Positions 1 through 8,498 of a stretch of DNA of 64,000 bases are shown here, piece by piece; the first letter of the stretch is position 1, and each line of letters begins with the position of its first letter. The DNA comes from Bryobacteraceae bacterium. Lineage in GTDB: Bacteria > Acidobacteriota > Terriglobia > Bryobacterales > Bryobacteraceae. A program made the translations under genes and the position numbers. The notes under the pieces are model-generated. The model searched no databases and was not told the DNA's origin. It saw only the letters and a program-made list of their open reading frames with translations. The DNA is taken from the NCBI GenBank assembly GCA_029975915.1, contig JARKOC010000352.1, forward strand, positions 320,149 to 384,148. The letters run 5' to 3'.

Positions 1-1055
1 TCGGCCCGGTCAATCCATTTCGACTCGCCCGTGATCCCGGCCAGCATCTCGTGGCTGAACATCATCTCGACGAAGCTGCAGGTCTCGGTCCCCTGCCTCG
101 GACCCGTATGCCCCGGCCTCGCATTCTCATCCGCCCCAAACATCCCGCCCGTCTGCCGCCCGTAGATCCCGCGCACCGTCTCATACACCCGTTCCGTCGC
201 ATCCAGATACCGCCTGTCGCCCGTCTGCTGGTAATATTGCCCCGGCTCGCGGAAGCACTCCGAGATATTCACCCCGTGCCATGTCGGAATCGACCCCACC
301 CAGTCCGCCGTCCGCTCGTGATTCACCCGCGCCGCATCCAGCAGCCACCTGTCGCCCGTCCGGTTGTACAGCCAGTACATCGAATCCAGTTGATCTCCCG
401 CCCGGTACTTCTGCCAGCTCCACGAAAGGATCTGGTGTAGCGGCAGCTTCGAGAACCACCGAAAATAGTTGGTCATGAACGGCAGCACCCGCTTGTCGCC
501 TGTCGCCTCGTGGTGCGTCCGCAGGACGTACATCATGACCATGTTCGGCCAGATATCCAGCGCCTCGATCGGGCCCAGCGTATTCTCGCCCACCAGGTTC
601 GCCTTCGCCCCGAAATACCCGTCCGGCCTCTGAGACCGCAGCACCGCCTCCACCCATTTCGACGACTCATCTATGATTCGCTTGTCACCAAGCACATACC
701 CCAGGTCGATATAACCCTTTAACCAGTACGGCGCTTCTTCCCATCCATACTTCCCCGCCCCATCGGGCGACGTCCACGCGTTGCCATCGTACTTGCAGAA
801 CTCGCTCAATTCCGTCAGCCGCCCCGAAAACCCGTCGGCCATCCGGACCAACTGCCCGCGCACCCACCCCTCCGGCCGCACCGAGCCCACCGGCAATTTC
901 GTCAAAGGACTCGCCATTAACGGCACGCGATTCGATATGTAATGCCGGTTTGCCGTCCCCGCCGGCAACCCACTCGACGCCTGCCCCCCTGCCTGCCCCA
1001 GAGCCATGCCCGCCATGGCCGTCATCACGATCATCGCTGCCGTGTACTGCTGCAT
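1..1055 (-). CDS. GH127-like beta-L-arabinofuranosidase (DUF1680), 3' end outside window
   Basis: The reading frame is open from the ATG at 1055 to the window edge, giving 351 residues of an N-terminal part. The first 22 or so residues (MQQYTAAMIVMTAMAGMALG) form a signal peptide. The body matches the DUF1680/GH127 (alpha/alpha)6 fold: PYWLKGYIDLGYVLGDKR, WVEAVLRSQRPDGYFG, DIWPNMVMMYVLRTHHEATG, and near the edge GTETCSFVEMMF, where the family carries a catalytic Glu and a zinc-bound Cys. A Shine-Dalgarno-like AGGA lies about 8 bases upstream of this ATG; an in-frame ATG at 1064 is less well spaced. Family members remove L-arabinofuranose or related sugars from plant glycans. The likely setting is periplasmic or extracellular polysaccharide breakdown. 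The exact substrate cannot be read from the sequence. Confidence 0.85.
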   Translation of the reverse strand, partial: MQQYTAAMIVMTAMAGMALGQAGGQASSGLPAGTANRHYISNRVPLMASPLTKLPVGSVRPEGWVRGQLVRMADGFSGRLTELSEFCKYDGNAWTSPDGAGKYGWEEAPYWLKGYIDLGYVLGDKRIIDESSKWVEAVLRSQRPDGYFGAKANLVGENTLGPIEALDIWPNMVMMYVLRTHHEATGDKRVLPFMTNYFRWFSKLPLHQILSWSWQKYRAGDQLDSMYWLYNRTGDRWLLDAARVNHERTADWVGSIPTWHGVNISECFREPGQYYQQTGDRRYLDATERVYETVRGIYGRQTGGMFGADENARPGHTGPRQGTETCSFVEMMFSHEMLAGITGESKWIDRA

Positions 1056-1064
1056 GCAGAGCAT

Positions 1065-1372
1065 CCTATCAACTCGGCCACCTGTCCAATCAATCATTGG
1101 TTGAACGCCTGCCCTGCTCACATCCGCCTAACCTTGCGGTTCAACCCGATCCGATAGCCCCATCCTGCCGGTTTCGTGAGCGAGTGCGAGGTTTAATGGA
1201 GTGGAGGGCGGTTTTCCGCATCTTTTGCAGGATCGTCCTTCCCTTCCTGGATGACGGCCCCCACCCGTTGTATCCTGTCTATTTACGGCGGCCCCTGATC
1301 TTCCCCTGACCACGCGTCTCGCCACCGGGCCTTGCCGTCCCCGCTTCTGAACAAACTCTTGGAGGTAGAACT
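1065..1372. other. divergent intergenic region between GH127-like gene and purE
   Basis: No coding signal is convincing here. The stretch should hold the promoters of both flanking genes. A small inverted repeat (CCAAT CAATC ATTGG) lies near 1085-1099. A strong Shine-Dalgarno (GGAGGT) sits just before purE. I see no confident -35/-10 pair. Confidence 0.4.
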
Positions 1373-1858
1373 ATGAGCCAGCCCCTGGTCGGCATCGTGA
1401 TGGGCAGCAAGTCGGATTGGGAGGTAATGTCCCGGACCTGCGCCACCCTCGACCAATTCGGCATCACTTACGAAAAGCGCGTTCTCTCGGCCCACCGTAC
1501 CCCCGAGCAGGCCGCCGATTTCTTCAAGTCCGCCCGTTCGCGCGGCATCGAGGTCATCATCGCCGCCGCCGGCGGGGCCGCCCATCTGGCTGGCGTCGCC
1601 GCCGCCTTTACGACGATTCCCGTCCTCGCCGTCCCCATGCAGACCAAGTCGCTCGGCGGCCTGGATTCGCTGCTCTCAATGGTTCAGATGCCCGGCGGCA
1701 TCCCCGTTGCCACCTTCGCCATCGGCGCCGCCGGCGCCACCAACGCCGCCCTGTTTGCCGTCTCGATCCTGGCCAACAAATATCCCGAATACCAGGCAAA
1801 ACTGGACCAATACCGCGCCGAACAGACCGCCAAGGTGCTGGCCGAGAAGCTGGATTAG
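1373..1858 (+). CDS. purE: N5-carboxyaminoimidazole ribonucleotide mutase PurE
   Basis: This 161-residue protein has the normal length of a class I PurE. It moves the carboxyl group of N5-CAIR to give CAIR in cytoplasmic de novo purine synthesis. Visible signatures are GIVMGSKSDW at the N terminus, the SAHRTPE active-site loop with its catalytic His, the AAAGGAAHLAGV glycine-rich loop, and LGGLDSLLSMVQMPGGIPVA. The ATG at 1373 has an excellent GGAGGT ribosome binding site 7 bases upstream. No purK follows; the next gene is a peptide transporter 57 bases downstream on the same strand, so the two may be co-transcribed, though their functions are unrelated. Confidence 0.97.
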   Translation: MSQPLVGIVMGSKSDWEVMSRTCATLDQFGITYEKRVLSAHRTPEQAADFFKSARSRGIEVIIAAAGGAAHLAGVAAAFTTIPVLAVPMQTKSLGGLDSLLSMVQMPGGIPVATFAIGAAGATNAALFAVSILANKYPEYQAKLDQYRAEQTAKVLAEKLD

Positions 1859-1915
1859 TCAAACCGGCGGCGCATCACGCTGCCCCAAAACACGACCAAA
1901 CGGACTTCATTACCA

Positions 1916-3274
1916 ATGTCCCACTCCGCTCCCGCCACCGGACTCGCCGGCCACCCCCCCGGTCTCGCCACCCTCTTCTTCGTCGAAATGTGGGAGCGCT
2001 TCAGCTATTACGGCATGAGGGCGATCCTCGTCCTCTACGCCGTCGCCCTGCCTGCCGCCGGCGGCCTCGGCATGGACGTCAAGGAAGCCGCATCGTTGTA
2101 CGGCACCTACACCATGGCCGTTTACATCCTCTCGGTCCCCGGTGGCCTCATCGCCGACCGCTGGCTCGGCGCGCGCATGGCCGTCCTGCTTGGCGGCGTC
2201 ACTATTACTTGCGGCCAGTTCGCCCTCACCGTTTCTTCCATGCCCTTCTTCTACAGCGGCCTGTCGCTGATCGCCATCGGCACCGGACTTCTCAAGCCGA
2301 ACATTTCCACCATGGTCGGTTCGCTCTATTCCGCCACCGATCCGCGCCGCGACTCCGGCTTCTCGCTCTTCTATATGGGCATCAACGTCGGCGCGGTCAT
2401 GGCCCCGCTCGCCTGCGGATTCCTCGCCGAAAGCGCTGTCTTCAAGGGTTGGCTCGCTGCCCGAGGATTCGATCCCAACATGTCCTGGCATTGGGGCTTC
2501 GGCGCGGCGGGCGTCGGCATGATCGCCGGCCTCTGCGTCTACTTGTTCCGCCGCTCCACCCTCGCACAAGTCGGTCTCCAGCCCAAGGCCCGCGCCTCGG
2601 CCGCCACAGAGCCCCATGGCGCTCTCACCCGCGACGAGTGGAAACGCATCCTCGCCATTCTCATCCTGTTCACCTTCACCATCATGTTCTGGGCCGCCTA
2701 TGAGCAGAAGGGCGCGAGCCTGAACCTCTTCGCCAAACAACTTGTCCGCACCCAACTCGGCAACTTTGAGTTCCCGGCCAGTTGGCTCCAGTCGCTGACG
2801 CCGTTCTACGTCATCATCCTGGCCCCAATCTTCGCCCGCCTGTGGATTCGCATGGGCTCTGGCCAGCCCTCCAGCCCGGCGAAGTTCGCCCTGGGTCTTG
2901 CCGCTATCGGCGTCGCCTTCTGCATCCTGGTGCCCGCCTCCGCACTCACCGCCGCCGGCAAGATCAGCCCGCTTTGGCTTGTCGCCGTCTACTTCTTCGA
3001 TGTTGTAGGCGAGATGTGCCTCAGCCCCGTCGGACTCTCGACAGTGACCAAGGTCGCCCCTGTCCGTTTGGTCGGACTGATGATGGGCGCGTGGTTCTTC
3101 GCCACGAGTCTGGGCAATAAACTCGCAGGCTACCTCTCCGGCTTCTTCGTCGCCAACGAACCTGGAACCCTGATGTGGCTCTACGGCGGCATCGCCGCCA
3201 TGCTGCTGGTCTCCGCCGCCGTCCTCGGCTTGGCCACCCCTTCGATCCGGCGACTCATGGGCAGCGCTGGCTAA
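1916..3274 (+). CDS. POT/PTR2-family proton-coupled oligopeptide transporter
   Basis: This is a 452-residue major-facilitator membrane protein of the proton-dependent oligopeptide transporter family, which imports di- and tripeptides across the inner membrane. The N terminus shows the family's ExxERFxYYG signature (EMWERFSYYG) in the first helix, followed by about 12 hydrophobic segments. GTGLLKPNISTMVGSLY and FYMGINVGAVMAPLACGFL correspond to the conserved PTR2 motifs in helices 4-5. Length is at the short end of bacterial POTs (usually 460-500) because the cytoplasmic linkers are short. It lies 57 bases after purE on the same strand. No clear Shine-Dalgarno precedes the ATG at 1916. Confidence 0.93.
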   Translation: MSHSAPATGLAGHPPGLATLFFVEMWERFSYYGMRAILVLYAVALPAAGGLGMDVKEAASLYGTYTMAVYILSVPGGLIADRWLGARMAVLLGGVTITCGQFALTVSSMPFFYSGLSLIAIGTGLLKPNISTMVGSLYSATDPRRDSGFSLFYMGINVGAVMAPLACGFLAESAVFKGWLAARGFDPNMSWHWGFGAAGVGMIAGLCVYLFRRSTLAQVGLQPKARASAATEPHGALTRDEWKRILAILILFTFTIMFWAAYEQKGASLNLFAKQLVRTQLGNFEFPASWLQSLTPFYVIILAPIFARLWIRMGSGQPSSPAKFALGLAAIGVAFCILVPASALTAAGKISPLWLVAVYFFDVVGEMCLSPVGLSTVTKVAPVRLVGLMMGAWFFATSLGNKLAGYLSGFFVANEPGTLMWLYGGIAAMLLVSAAVLGLATPSIRRLMGSAG

Positions 3275-3371
3275 CTGGCTTGCCTGCACGGAGCGCGCGG
3301 AACCGCCCGGGGTGGGTTGCCATACCGCACCGCCGCCCGCGCCGCATGCAGGAGCTGATTCGGAAGACGTG

Positions 3372-3644
3372 CTATTCCGATGTGGCGGGGTCAATCACCT
3401 TCCGGACTTGAGAGATCCGGTTAGCGGGGAAACCGCCCTGCTGGGCGTGTTCACGAACCATTCCCTCGTCTGGCGCGATGTATACGCAGTAGACCTTGTC
3501 GTCGGTGACAAAACTATGGACCCACTGAATCCTGGGTCCCATCCCTTGAACTACGCCACACGACTTCTGTGATATCGCCCGCAGTTGCTCCGGCGACAGC
3601 TTGCACGCGCCCCATATGTCCCTCTCGATGGCGAACTTCGGCAT
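3372..3644 (-). CDS. DUF4242 small protein (SCO4226-like nickel-binding fold)
   Basis: This 90-residue protein is an entire DUF4242 domain: MPKFAIERDIWGA at the start, then LSPEQLRAISQKSCGVV, QWVHSFVTDDKVYCVYIAP and REHAQQGGFPANRISQVR. The family forms a ferredoxin-like alpha/beta dimer; one member, SCO4226, binds nickel, but the general role is unknown. The ATG at 3644 follows an AGGCAAGAGG stretch that can act as the ribosome binding site. It stands alone, convergent with the peptide transporter on one side and downstream of the TetR operon on the other. Confidence 0.88.
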   Translation of the reverse strand: MPKFAIERDIWGACKLSPEQLRAISQKSCGVVQGMGPRIQWVHSFVTDDKVYCVYIAPDEGMVREHAQQGGFPANRISQVRKVIDPATSE

Positions 3645-3766
3645 CCTCTTGCCTCTCCTTGCCCGGTCTGAGTTCTCTCTGTTCTACAGCGGCAGGTTTG
3701 CTATCCCACTTCGCCAGATATGCCGGCAAACCGCGACAGCCGGCGCAGTCGCCTCCTCGTCTAGTC

Positions 3767-4399
3767 TCACGTTGTTTCTCCCACGACGCTCGGGCGTTGG
3801 AATGAAGCCTTCACCAGAAACCCGGCCGCACGCTCAATTCGCTCCCAGTCCTCCTCGCTATCCAAGCGGAGTCCGTTGTAGACGCTGGCCGTCTTGGACC
3901 GGAGAATCAAATACGTCAATCCCGCGCTCAGCAGTGTTCCAATCGCCCGCACGTCAGGTCCGTCCGGGGTTTCCAGCGAATCGATGATCGCAGTCCCTTC
4001 CTGCTCCCGGTGTTGGGCAATCGCTTCGGTGAGTTCGTTGCGTTCGAGCAGTTCCCAACGCAGGATCTCCTGAGTCAATGGACGGCTCCGCAGAGCCCGG
4101 CCGAAGGCCACCTGTAAACAAGCCGCGCTGGCGACACGATCTGGCGGCCTTTCCGCGTCCGCTGCAGCCCTCAACTCGTCGGCCTTGGGCCAGAAATCGC
4201 TTTCAGCAGCGAAGGCTTTCAGTAATTCGGGAAGACTTCCGAAATAGCGATAGATCAGAACCTTGTCCACCTGCGCTTGCCGGGCGATGGCATTGATCCC
4301 GACGTTCTGAAAGCCGGAGGCGGCAAGCAGTTTCCCTACCGCATCCAGGATCCGGCGCCGGGTCTGCTGGCTGTCACGAGTCTTCGAGTCGGTCTTCAT
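3767..4399 (-). CDS. TetR/AcrR-family transcriptional regulator
   Basis: This 210-residue regulator has a typical TetR N-terminal helix-turn-helix at about residues 13-60 (RRRILDAVGKLLAASGFQN, VGINAIARQAQVDKVLIYRYF, GSLPELLKAF) and an unrecognised ligand-binding C-terminal domain. It is the last of three minus-strand genes (outer-membrane protein, nitroreductase, TetR); it starts 11 bases after the nitroreductase stop. The strongly palindromic array at 6149-6193, upstream of the first gene, is the obvious candidate operator, which would make the operon autoregulated. The effector could be a xenobiotic handled by the nitroreductase, but that is inference. Confidence 0.93.
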   Translation of the reverse strand: MKTDSKTRDSQQTRRRILDAVGKLLAASGFQNVGINAIARQAQVDKVLIYRYFGSLPELLKAFAAESDFWPKADELRAAADAERPPDRVASAACLQVAFGRALRSRPLTQEILRWELLERNELTEAIAQHREQEGTAIIDSLETPDGPDVRAIGTLLSAGLTYLILRSKTASVYNGLRLDSEEDWERIERAAGFLVKASFQRPSVVGETT

Positions 4400-4410
4400 T
4401 CTTTCCCCTC

Positions 4411-5508
4411 TCAGCTGCGGAGCAGTTCAGCCACTGTACGCCGCGGCGTACGCGCGGCTGCGCTGGCGTGGCCCAGGCGAAACAGCATCTGGACAGTGTC
4501 CCCCGCCTGCGCCCCTATCAGTCTTTCCATCCTGCGCCGGATACCGCTCATCTCCTCATATTCTTCCAGAGCCTGTGAAAGAGGTTGGATCTTTATGCCC
4601 TGCCGAGCCGCCTCCAAGTCGACCCGTGCGTAGGCCCGGCCGGCGAGCACCTGGCTTAAAGGTGTATTCGTGGATGTCACCAGGGCTGCGAATGCGGGCG
4701 CGGAGTGTGTCTGTTTCCCCGTTATCGCTACGGCCCCGCGCGCGAAGGCGGACTGGGGATCTGAAGCGCGGGCGCGGCTCAACACGAAGGTCTCGGCGAA
4801 CCACTTCGCAAGCCCGGTTGTGCCTCCGTGCGCCACCCCGAAGCCATCACGGTGCTGGGCCAGTTCCTGGTCTGAGAAACGGAACCAGGCGGCGCACTCC
4901 CGGTTCCTCGCCGGGCTGGCAACCTCCACCGCCATGGCCTCCGTCAGGAGGTCTGCGAGCGCCCGCCTTTCGGACCCCGCCGTCACCTGCCGCCAGACGA
5001 CTCCACCGCCTGCGGCGGCGCGTAAAGCCGCCCATTGCGCATCCGACAATGGCTTCCGAGGATCGAACGGCCGCTTGTTCGTCTGGCGCGCAAGCATTGC
5101 GCGAAACAGCGTGCTTTCGCGCGCGGCGCGACGAGTGCCGAAGCTCACCCGGGCCACGGGCAATTTCCCGATCTCATCGAGTGGCGGCAGCCCGCGCGGA
5201 AAGTACTCGCACTTTGCCTCGATCCCCATCTCGCGCGCCGAAATCTCCAGCAATTCGAGAAAGGTGCCTTGGCTGATGTAGGTCTGCCGGGCCATGGGAT
5301 CAACTTCCGGCAGCAGGCGCGAGGGATCGGCGAAAAGCTCCAGCCCGCCACTGCTGGTCAAACGCACGCGCCATGGTTGTGTGTTGTGCGAACTCGGCGC
5401 CAGCCGGGCGAAGCTGAGGAGCCGGCAGCGCGGATCATTTTCGGAGGCGTGCAGCGGCCACCCGAGTCCAGCAAAGGACATGACAGTGCAGAAGTTTCTG
5501 CGATTCAT
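4411..5508 (-). CDS. Acg-type nitroreductase-fold FMN oxidoreductase, Tat-type signal
   Basis: The protein has 365 residues. The N terminus MNRRNFCTVMSFAGLGWPLH looks like a twin-arginine signal. The body matches the duplicated nitroreductase fold of Acg/Rv2032-type proteins: APSSHNTQPWRVR is the FMN-contacting N-terminal motif, and RQTYISQGTFLELLEISA and RQTNKRPFDPRKPLS follow. These proteins bind FMN but their substrates are poorly known. The ATG at 5508 was chosen because GGAGG lies 6 bases upstream; the frame is open further upstream but runs into the preceding gene. The start is 17 bases after the stop of the outer-membrane protein gene, so the pair is an operon with the downstream TetR regulator. 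Confidence 0.85.
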   Translation of the reverse strand: MNRRNFCTVMSFAGLGWPLHASENDPRCRLLSFARLAPSSHNTQPWRVRLTSSGGLELFADPSRLLPEVDPMARQTYISQGTFLELLEISAREMGIEAKCEYFPRGLPPLDEIGKLPVARVSFGTRRAARESTLFRAMLARQTNKRPFDPRKPLSDAQWAALRAAAGGGVVWRQVTAGSERRALADLLTEAMAVEVASPARNRECAAWFRFSDQELAQHRDGFGVAHGGTTGLAKWFAETFVLSRARASDPQSAFARGAVAITGKQTHSAPAFAALVTSTNTPLSQVLAGRAYARVDLEAARQGIKIQPLSQALEEYEEMSGIRRRMERLIGAQAGDTVQMLFRLGHASAAARTPRRTVAELLRS

Positions 5509-5525
5509 TGCGGCCTCCATGCGAC

Positions 5526-6119
5526 TCAGAAGATGAACCCAATCTTGACTGACGCTTCCGGCACAACCCGTGGCTGTTGATAGGTCCTCCCGGCAACATC
5601 GATTTCCCGCTTCCCTCCCGCAGCAAAATGTACTCCGGCCCATGGATTGAGATAGAACCGTGGAGAGAACCGCCACAGGTACCCGCCACCCGCGGTCAGC
5701 ATCAGATTGCTGTACTTCGCGTACGTGTCACCGCCCTCCTGACGGATGCGGTTCCTCCAGATTTCCGCGCCGCCGCCGATCCATAAGCCCTCTTGCTGAA
5801 CGCGCTTTGGCCCGACGAAACGGTCGGCCAAAATGGCATAGGCGTCCGTGCGCTTGTCTGCAAAGCCCTCCTTCAGCATGAAGCCAGGAACGTTGGCCCG
5901 CGCTGCTACGGCGCGAACCCGCCACGCCTTATGGCCTGCAATGAGCGACCCGTAGTATCCACCAGTCGCATAAGGGAGTATGTCCGCCTCGGCGGCGAAG
6001 GTCCAGGCAGTGGGCATCCCGGTTGTGCCGGGCTCAGCCGCGCGCGCGCCAGTCATGCAGAGCCCCATGCTGGCGACGACCAGCACGACAAGGGAGTAGG
6101 AACGAATAAACGATTTCAT
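5526..6119 (-). CDS. predicted outer-membrane beta-barrel protein, unknown function
   Basis: This 197-residue protein starts with a clear Sec signal peptide (MKSFIRSYSLVVLVVASMGL, cleavage near ARA-A). The mature part alternates aromatic and polar residues in short strands (GGYYGSLIAGHKAWRVRAVA, GGGYLWRFSPRFYLNPWAGV) and ends VKIGFIF with a C-terminal Phe, the usual last strand of outer-membrane barrels. I do not recognise a named family. AAAGGTG sits about 7 bases before the ATG. It is the first gene of an operon with an Acg-type nitroreductase and a TetR regulator and lies directly behind the TGACA/TGTCA palindrome array, so its expression is likely repressor-controlled. It could be a small-solute porin or a protective surface protein. 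Confidence 0.75.
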   Translation of the reverse strand: MKSFIRSYSLVVLVVASMGLCMTGARAAEPGTTGMPTAWTFAAEADILPYATGGYYGSLIAGHKAWRVRAVAARANVPGFMLKEGFADKRTDAYAILADRFVGPKRVQQEGLWIGGGAEIWRNRIRQEGGDTYAKYSNLMLTAGGGYLWRFSPRFYLNPWAGVHFAAGGKREIDVAGRTYQQPRVVPEASVKIGFIF

Positions 6120-6148
6120 GATTGTTCACCTTTCAAATTCATTTGCAC

Positions 6149-6193
6149 GTCACCGTACAGTGACATCATATGTCACCACTAAGTGACATGTCA
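6149..6193. promoter_or_regulatory. overlapping palindromes, candidate TetR operator array
   Basis: Four inverted repeats built from TGACA/TGTCA half-sites overlap: GTCAC CGTACA GTGAC (6149-6164), TGACAT CAT ATGTCA (6161-6175), TGTCAC CACTAA GTGACA (6171-6188) and TGACATGTCA (6184-6193). They lie 30-74 bases upstream of the outer-membrane protein start. A TetR-family gene ends the same operon, so these are probable binding sites for it. Confidence 0.7.
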
Positions 6194-6487
6194 AGAAGAG
6201 ACTCGGTCAATTTTCGCGGCGCTCTTCAAATGCTCCGCCAGGCCCGCCCGCGCCGGATTCATCTCCCCATACCTCAGCGCCGTCCAGAGATTGCGCTCCT
6301 GCGTCTGATACGGGGAGAACCGGTGCTGTCAAAAGTGCCCCGACAGCAGCTTCGGCTGCACATTCCGCCCGTGCACCCGCCTCAGCCCCACGGCCAGCCC
6401 TGTAGCCTCGCGCGGCGCCGTAATCGGATGGATATGGTTTGGCATCCAGCAGTAAGCCGGAAGCGGAACGCTGCGGAGCCTGTGTCG
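6191..6487 (-). pseudogene. REP-associated tyrosine transposase (RAYT, Y1_Tnp) remnant
   Basis: Translating the minus strand from 6487 gives the core of a RAYT/IS200-like transposase. PLPAYCWMPNHIHPITAP carries the HUH histidine pair (H-I-H), and LWTALRYGEMNPARAGLAEH carries the region that holds the catalytic Tyr in this family. An in-frame TGA at 6331-6329 interrupts the frame where relatives usually have Trp (GHLWQGRF). The N-terminal part of the domain is missing. The frame then stays open to a TGA at 6193-6191. It is a decayed copy, not an active gene. Intact RAYTs act on REP-type palindromes; palindromic repeats occur later in this window (45.7-47.3 kb). Confidence 0.75.
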
Positions 6488-6586
6488 GCAGCCGGACACA
6501 CCAGGTTTCTGTTCTCATTTTTTCGCCCGCAGTCGGCTCTGTTCACCCCACGGAACGCTGGCTGCCTGCCGCCTTACACTGGTTTT

Positions 6587-8410
6587 ATGGTTCGTTGTCT
6601 CGCTTTGTTGTTTGTCCCGATCGCTTTGTCCGCCCAGATCCCGCCCATCGTGCCCCGGTCACAGTGGGAAACACCGGCGATGAAGGAAGCCCTGTCGGTG
6701 GCCGAATCCATCTCTGGCGCTCCCGCCGGCTGGCTGACCACCGCCGAGAAATCATCCTTCCGCGAGACAGGTCCCTACTCCGAAACGCTCGACTTCTACC
6801 GCCGTCTGGCCGCGCATTCGCCCTTCGCCCGCCTCATCGAATTCGGCCGCAGCGCCGAGGGCCGGCCCCTGGTTTGTTTGGCCGTATCCAAGGAAAAGGC
6901 ATTCACGCCGGAAGCCGCGCGGCGGACTGGAAAACCCGTGGTGCTGCTTCAGAACGGAATCCATCCGGGCGAAAACGGCGGCAAAGACGCATCTATGATG
7001 TTGTTGCGCGACATCCTCGTCACCAAATCCCGCGCAGAACTGCTCGATCACGCCATCATCCTGTCCATCGCCGTATTCAATCCCGACGGCCATGAGCGCA
7101 CCTCGCCTTACAACCGGATCAACGAAAACGGGCCGGACCGGATGGGCTTCCGCGTCACCGCCCAACGGCTAAACCTGAACCGCGACTACGTCAAGGCCGA
7201 CACTCCCGAAATGCGCGCCTGGCTGGGGCTCTATGCGGCTTGGCTGCCCGACCTGCTGATCGATAACCACGTCACCGACGGCAGCGATGTCCAGTATGAC
7301 GCCACCATCGCCACCCACGCCGGCCCGGACATCGACGCCGGGGTTGGCAGGTGGGTCGAAAAGAGCTATCTGCCGCACCTGTTCGGGTCGCTAGACAAAC
7401 TTGGCCACATCACCGGCTGGTACATCGACGGACGGCTGCCGTCAGGGGCGTTGACCGCCATGGCCGCCTCGCCGCGCTATTCGACCGGCTATGCAGCCGC
7501 CCGCAACCGTGCCGCCCTGCTGGTCGAAACCCATAGCCTGAAGCCGTTCCGTACCCGGGTCTGGTCTCATTACGACATCATGGCCGTTTCACTTGAGGCG
7601 ATGGCGGCTTCGGGACCGGAGTTACGGCGGGCGTCAGTGGAGGCGGACCGCGCCATGGAATCACTCAAACCCGGAACGCCGGTCTTCCTCCAAGGTCAGC
7701 CGGACGGTCCTGGCGAGCCTTACACCTACCGGGCGCTGAAGTCGGAGACCTATTCGAGCAGCGCGTCGGGCGGTCCAGTGACCCGGTATCTCGGCGAACC
7801 AAGGAACGACCAAACGAACCTCATCCGTACCATGAAGTCCAGATATACCCCTTCTGCGCCGATGGGGTATGTCATCCCTCCGGCCTGGGATAGTATCGTC
7901 AACTTATTGAAAGTACACGGTATCCGGCATGAGGTGATGAAAACTAGCCAGCGGGGGGAGTTCGTTTGGTCGCGATTTCAGGGGGTTCAGTTCGCCCGCC
8001 AGCCGTTCGAAGGCCGTTTCCTGGTGACCAGTTTTGAAACCCTCGATCTCCATCGGGAAGGTGAGATTCCCGCCGACAGCTTCTGGGTTCCGGCCGCGCA
8101 GCCGGCCGGCAAACTCGTCATGCACATCCTCGAACCCGAGGCGCCAGACTCGGCTTTGCGCTGGGGCTTCTTCCATTCGATCTTCGAGCAAAAGGAATAT
8201 TTCTCGGATTACGTCTTCGCCCCATACGCCGAGGCGATGCTGGCAGCCGACCCTGCGCTCAAGGCGGAGTTCGAGCAGGCTCTCGCAACCGGCGCCGCTC
8301 TCAAGTCGAATCCCCGCGCCCGCCTCACCTGGCTGTTCCGCCGCTCGCCGTACCAGGAACCGGACAAAGACCTGTACCCAATCTTGAGGCTGGACAGCAA
8401 GCCTCGCTGA
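6587..8410 (+). CDS. secreted M14-family zinc carboxypeptidase-like protein
   Basis: The ATG at 6587 gives 607 residues and a signal peptide (MVRCLALLFVPIALSAQIPP). The open frame extends further upstream but crosses the transposase remnant. The catalytic domain spans roughly residues 50-330: NGIHPGENGGKDA gives the HxxE zinc ligands, DLLIDNHVTDGSD the third His, and AALLVETHSLKPF the catalytic Glu seen in M14 peptidases. The C-terminal 250 residues form an accessory region without a recognised motif. Such proteins in Acidobacteriota are periplasmic or secreted and cleave C-terminal residues from peptides. It reads in the same direction as the downstream fucosidase, with an 88-base gap. Confidence 0.88.
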   Translation: MVRCLALLFVPIALSAQIPPIVPRSQWETPAMKEALSVAESISGAPAGWLTTAEKSSFRETGPYSETLDFYRRLAAHSPFARLIEFGRSAEGRPLVCLAVSKEKAFTPEAARRTGKPVVLLQNGIHPGENGGKDASMMLLRDILVTKSRAELLDHAIILSIAVFNPDGHERTSPYNRINENGPDRMGFRVTAQRLNLNRDYVKADTPEMRAWLGLYAAWLPDLLIDNHVTDGSDVQYDATIATHAGPDIDAGVGRWVEKSYLPHLFGSLDKLGHITGWYIDGRLPSGALTAMAASPRYSTGYAAARNRAALLVETHSLKPFRTRVWSHYDIMAVSLEAMAASGPELRRASVEADRAMESLKPGTPVFLQGQPDGPGEPYTYRALKSETYSSSASGGPVTRYLGEPRNDQTNLIRTMKSRYTPSAPMGYVIPPAWDSIVNLLKVHGIRHEVMKTSQRGEFVWSRFQGVQFARQPFEGRFLVTSFETLDLHREGEIPADSFWVPAAQPAGKLVMHILEPEAPDSALRWGFFHSIFEQKEYFSDYVFAPYAEAMLAADPALKAEFEQALATGAALKSNPRARLTWLFRRSPYQEPDKDLYPILRLDSKPR

Positions 8411-8498
8411 CGCATCGCCGCCGTCACAGTTCGCATATCATCACATGAGAGACTTGGCTCGTCCGATTCATCGAGTCCGTCCGACAGGAGTTGCTCTT

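Noticed and set aside
1910..3394. 494-codon open frame antisense to the peptide transporter
   Set aside because: Low-complexity Gly/Glu/Ala-rich shadow of a membrane protein gene; no family features.
6329..6331. TGA inside the RAYT remnant as a possible selenocysteine codon
   Set aside because: Relatives have Trp at this position, not Cys, and the gene is truncated; this is ordinary decay.
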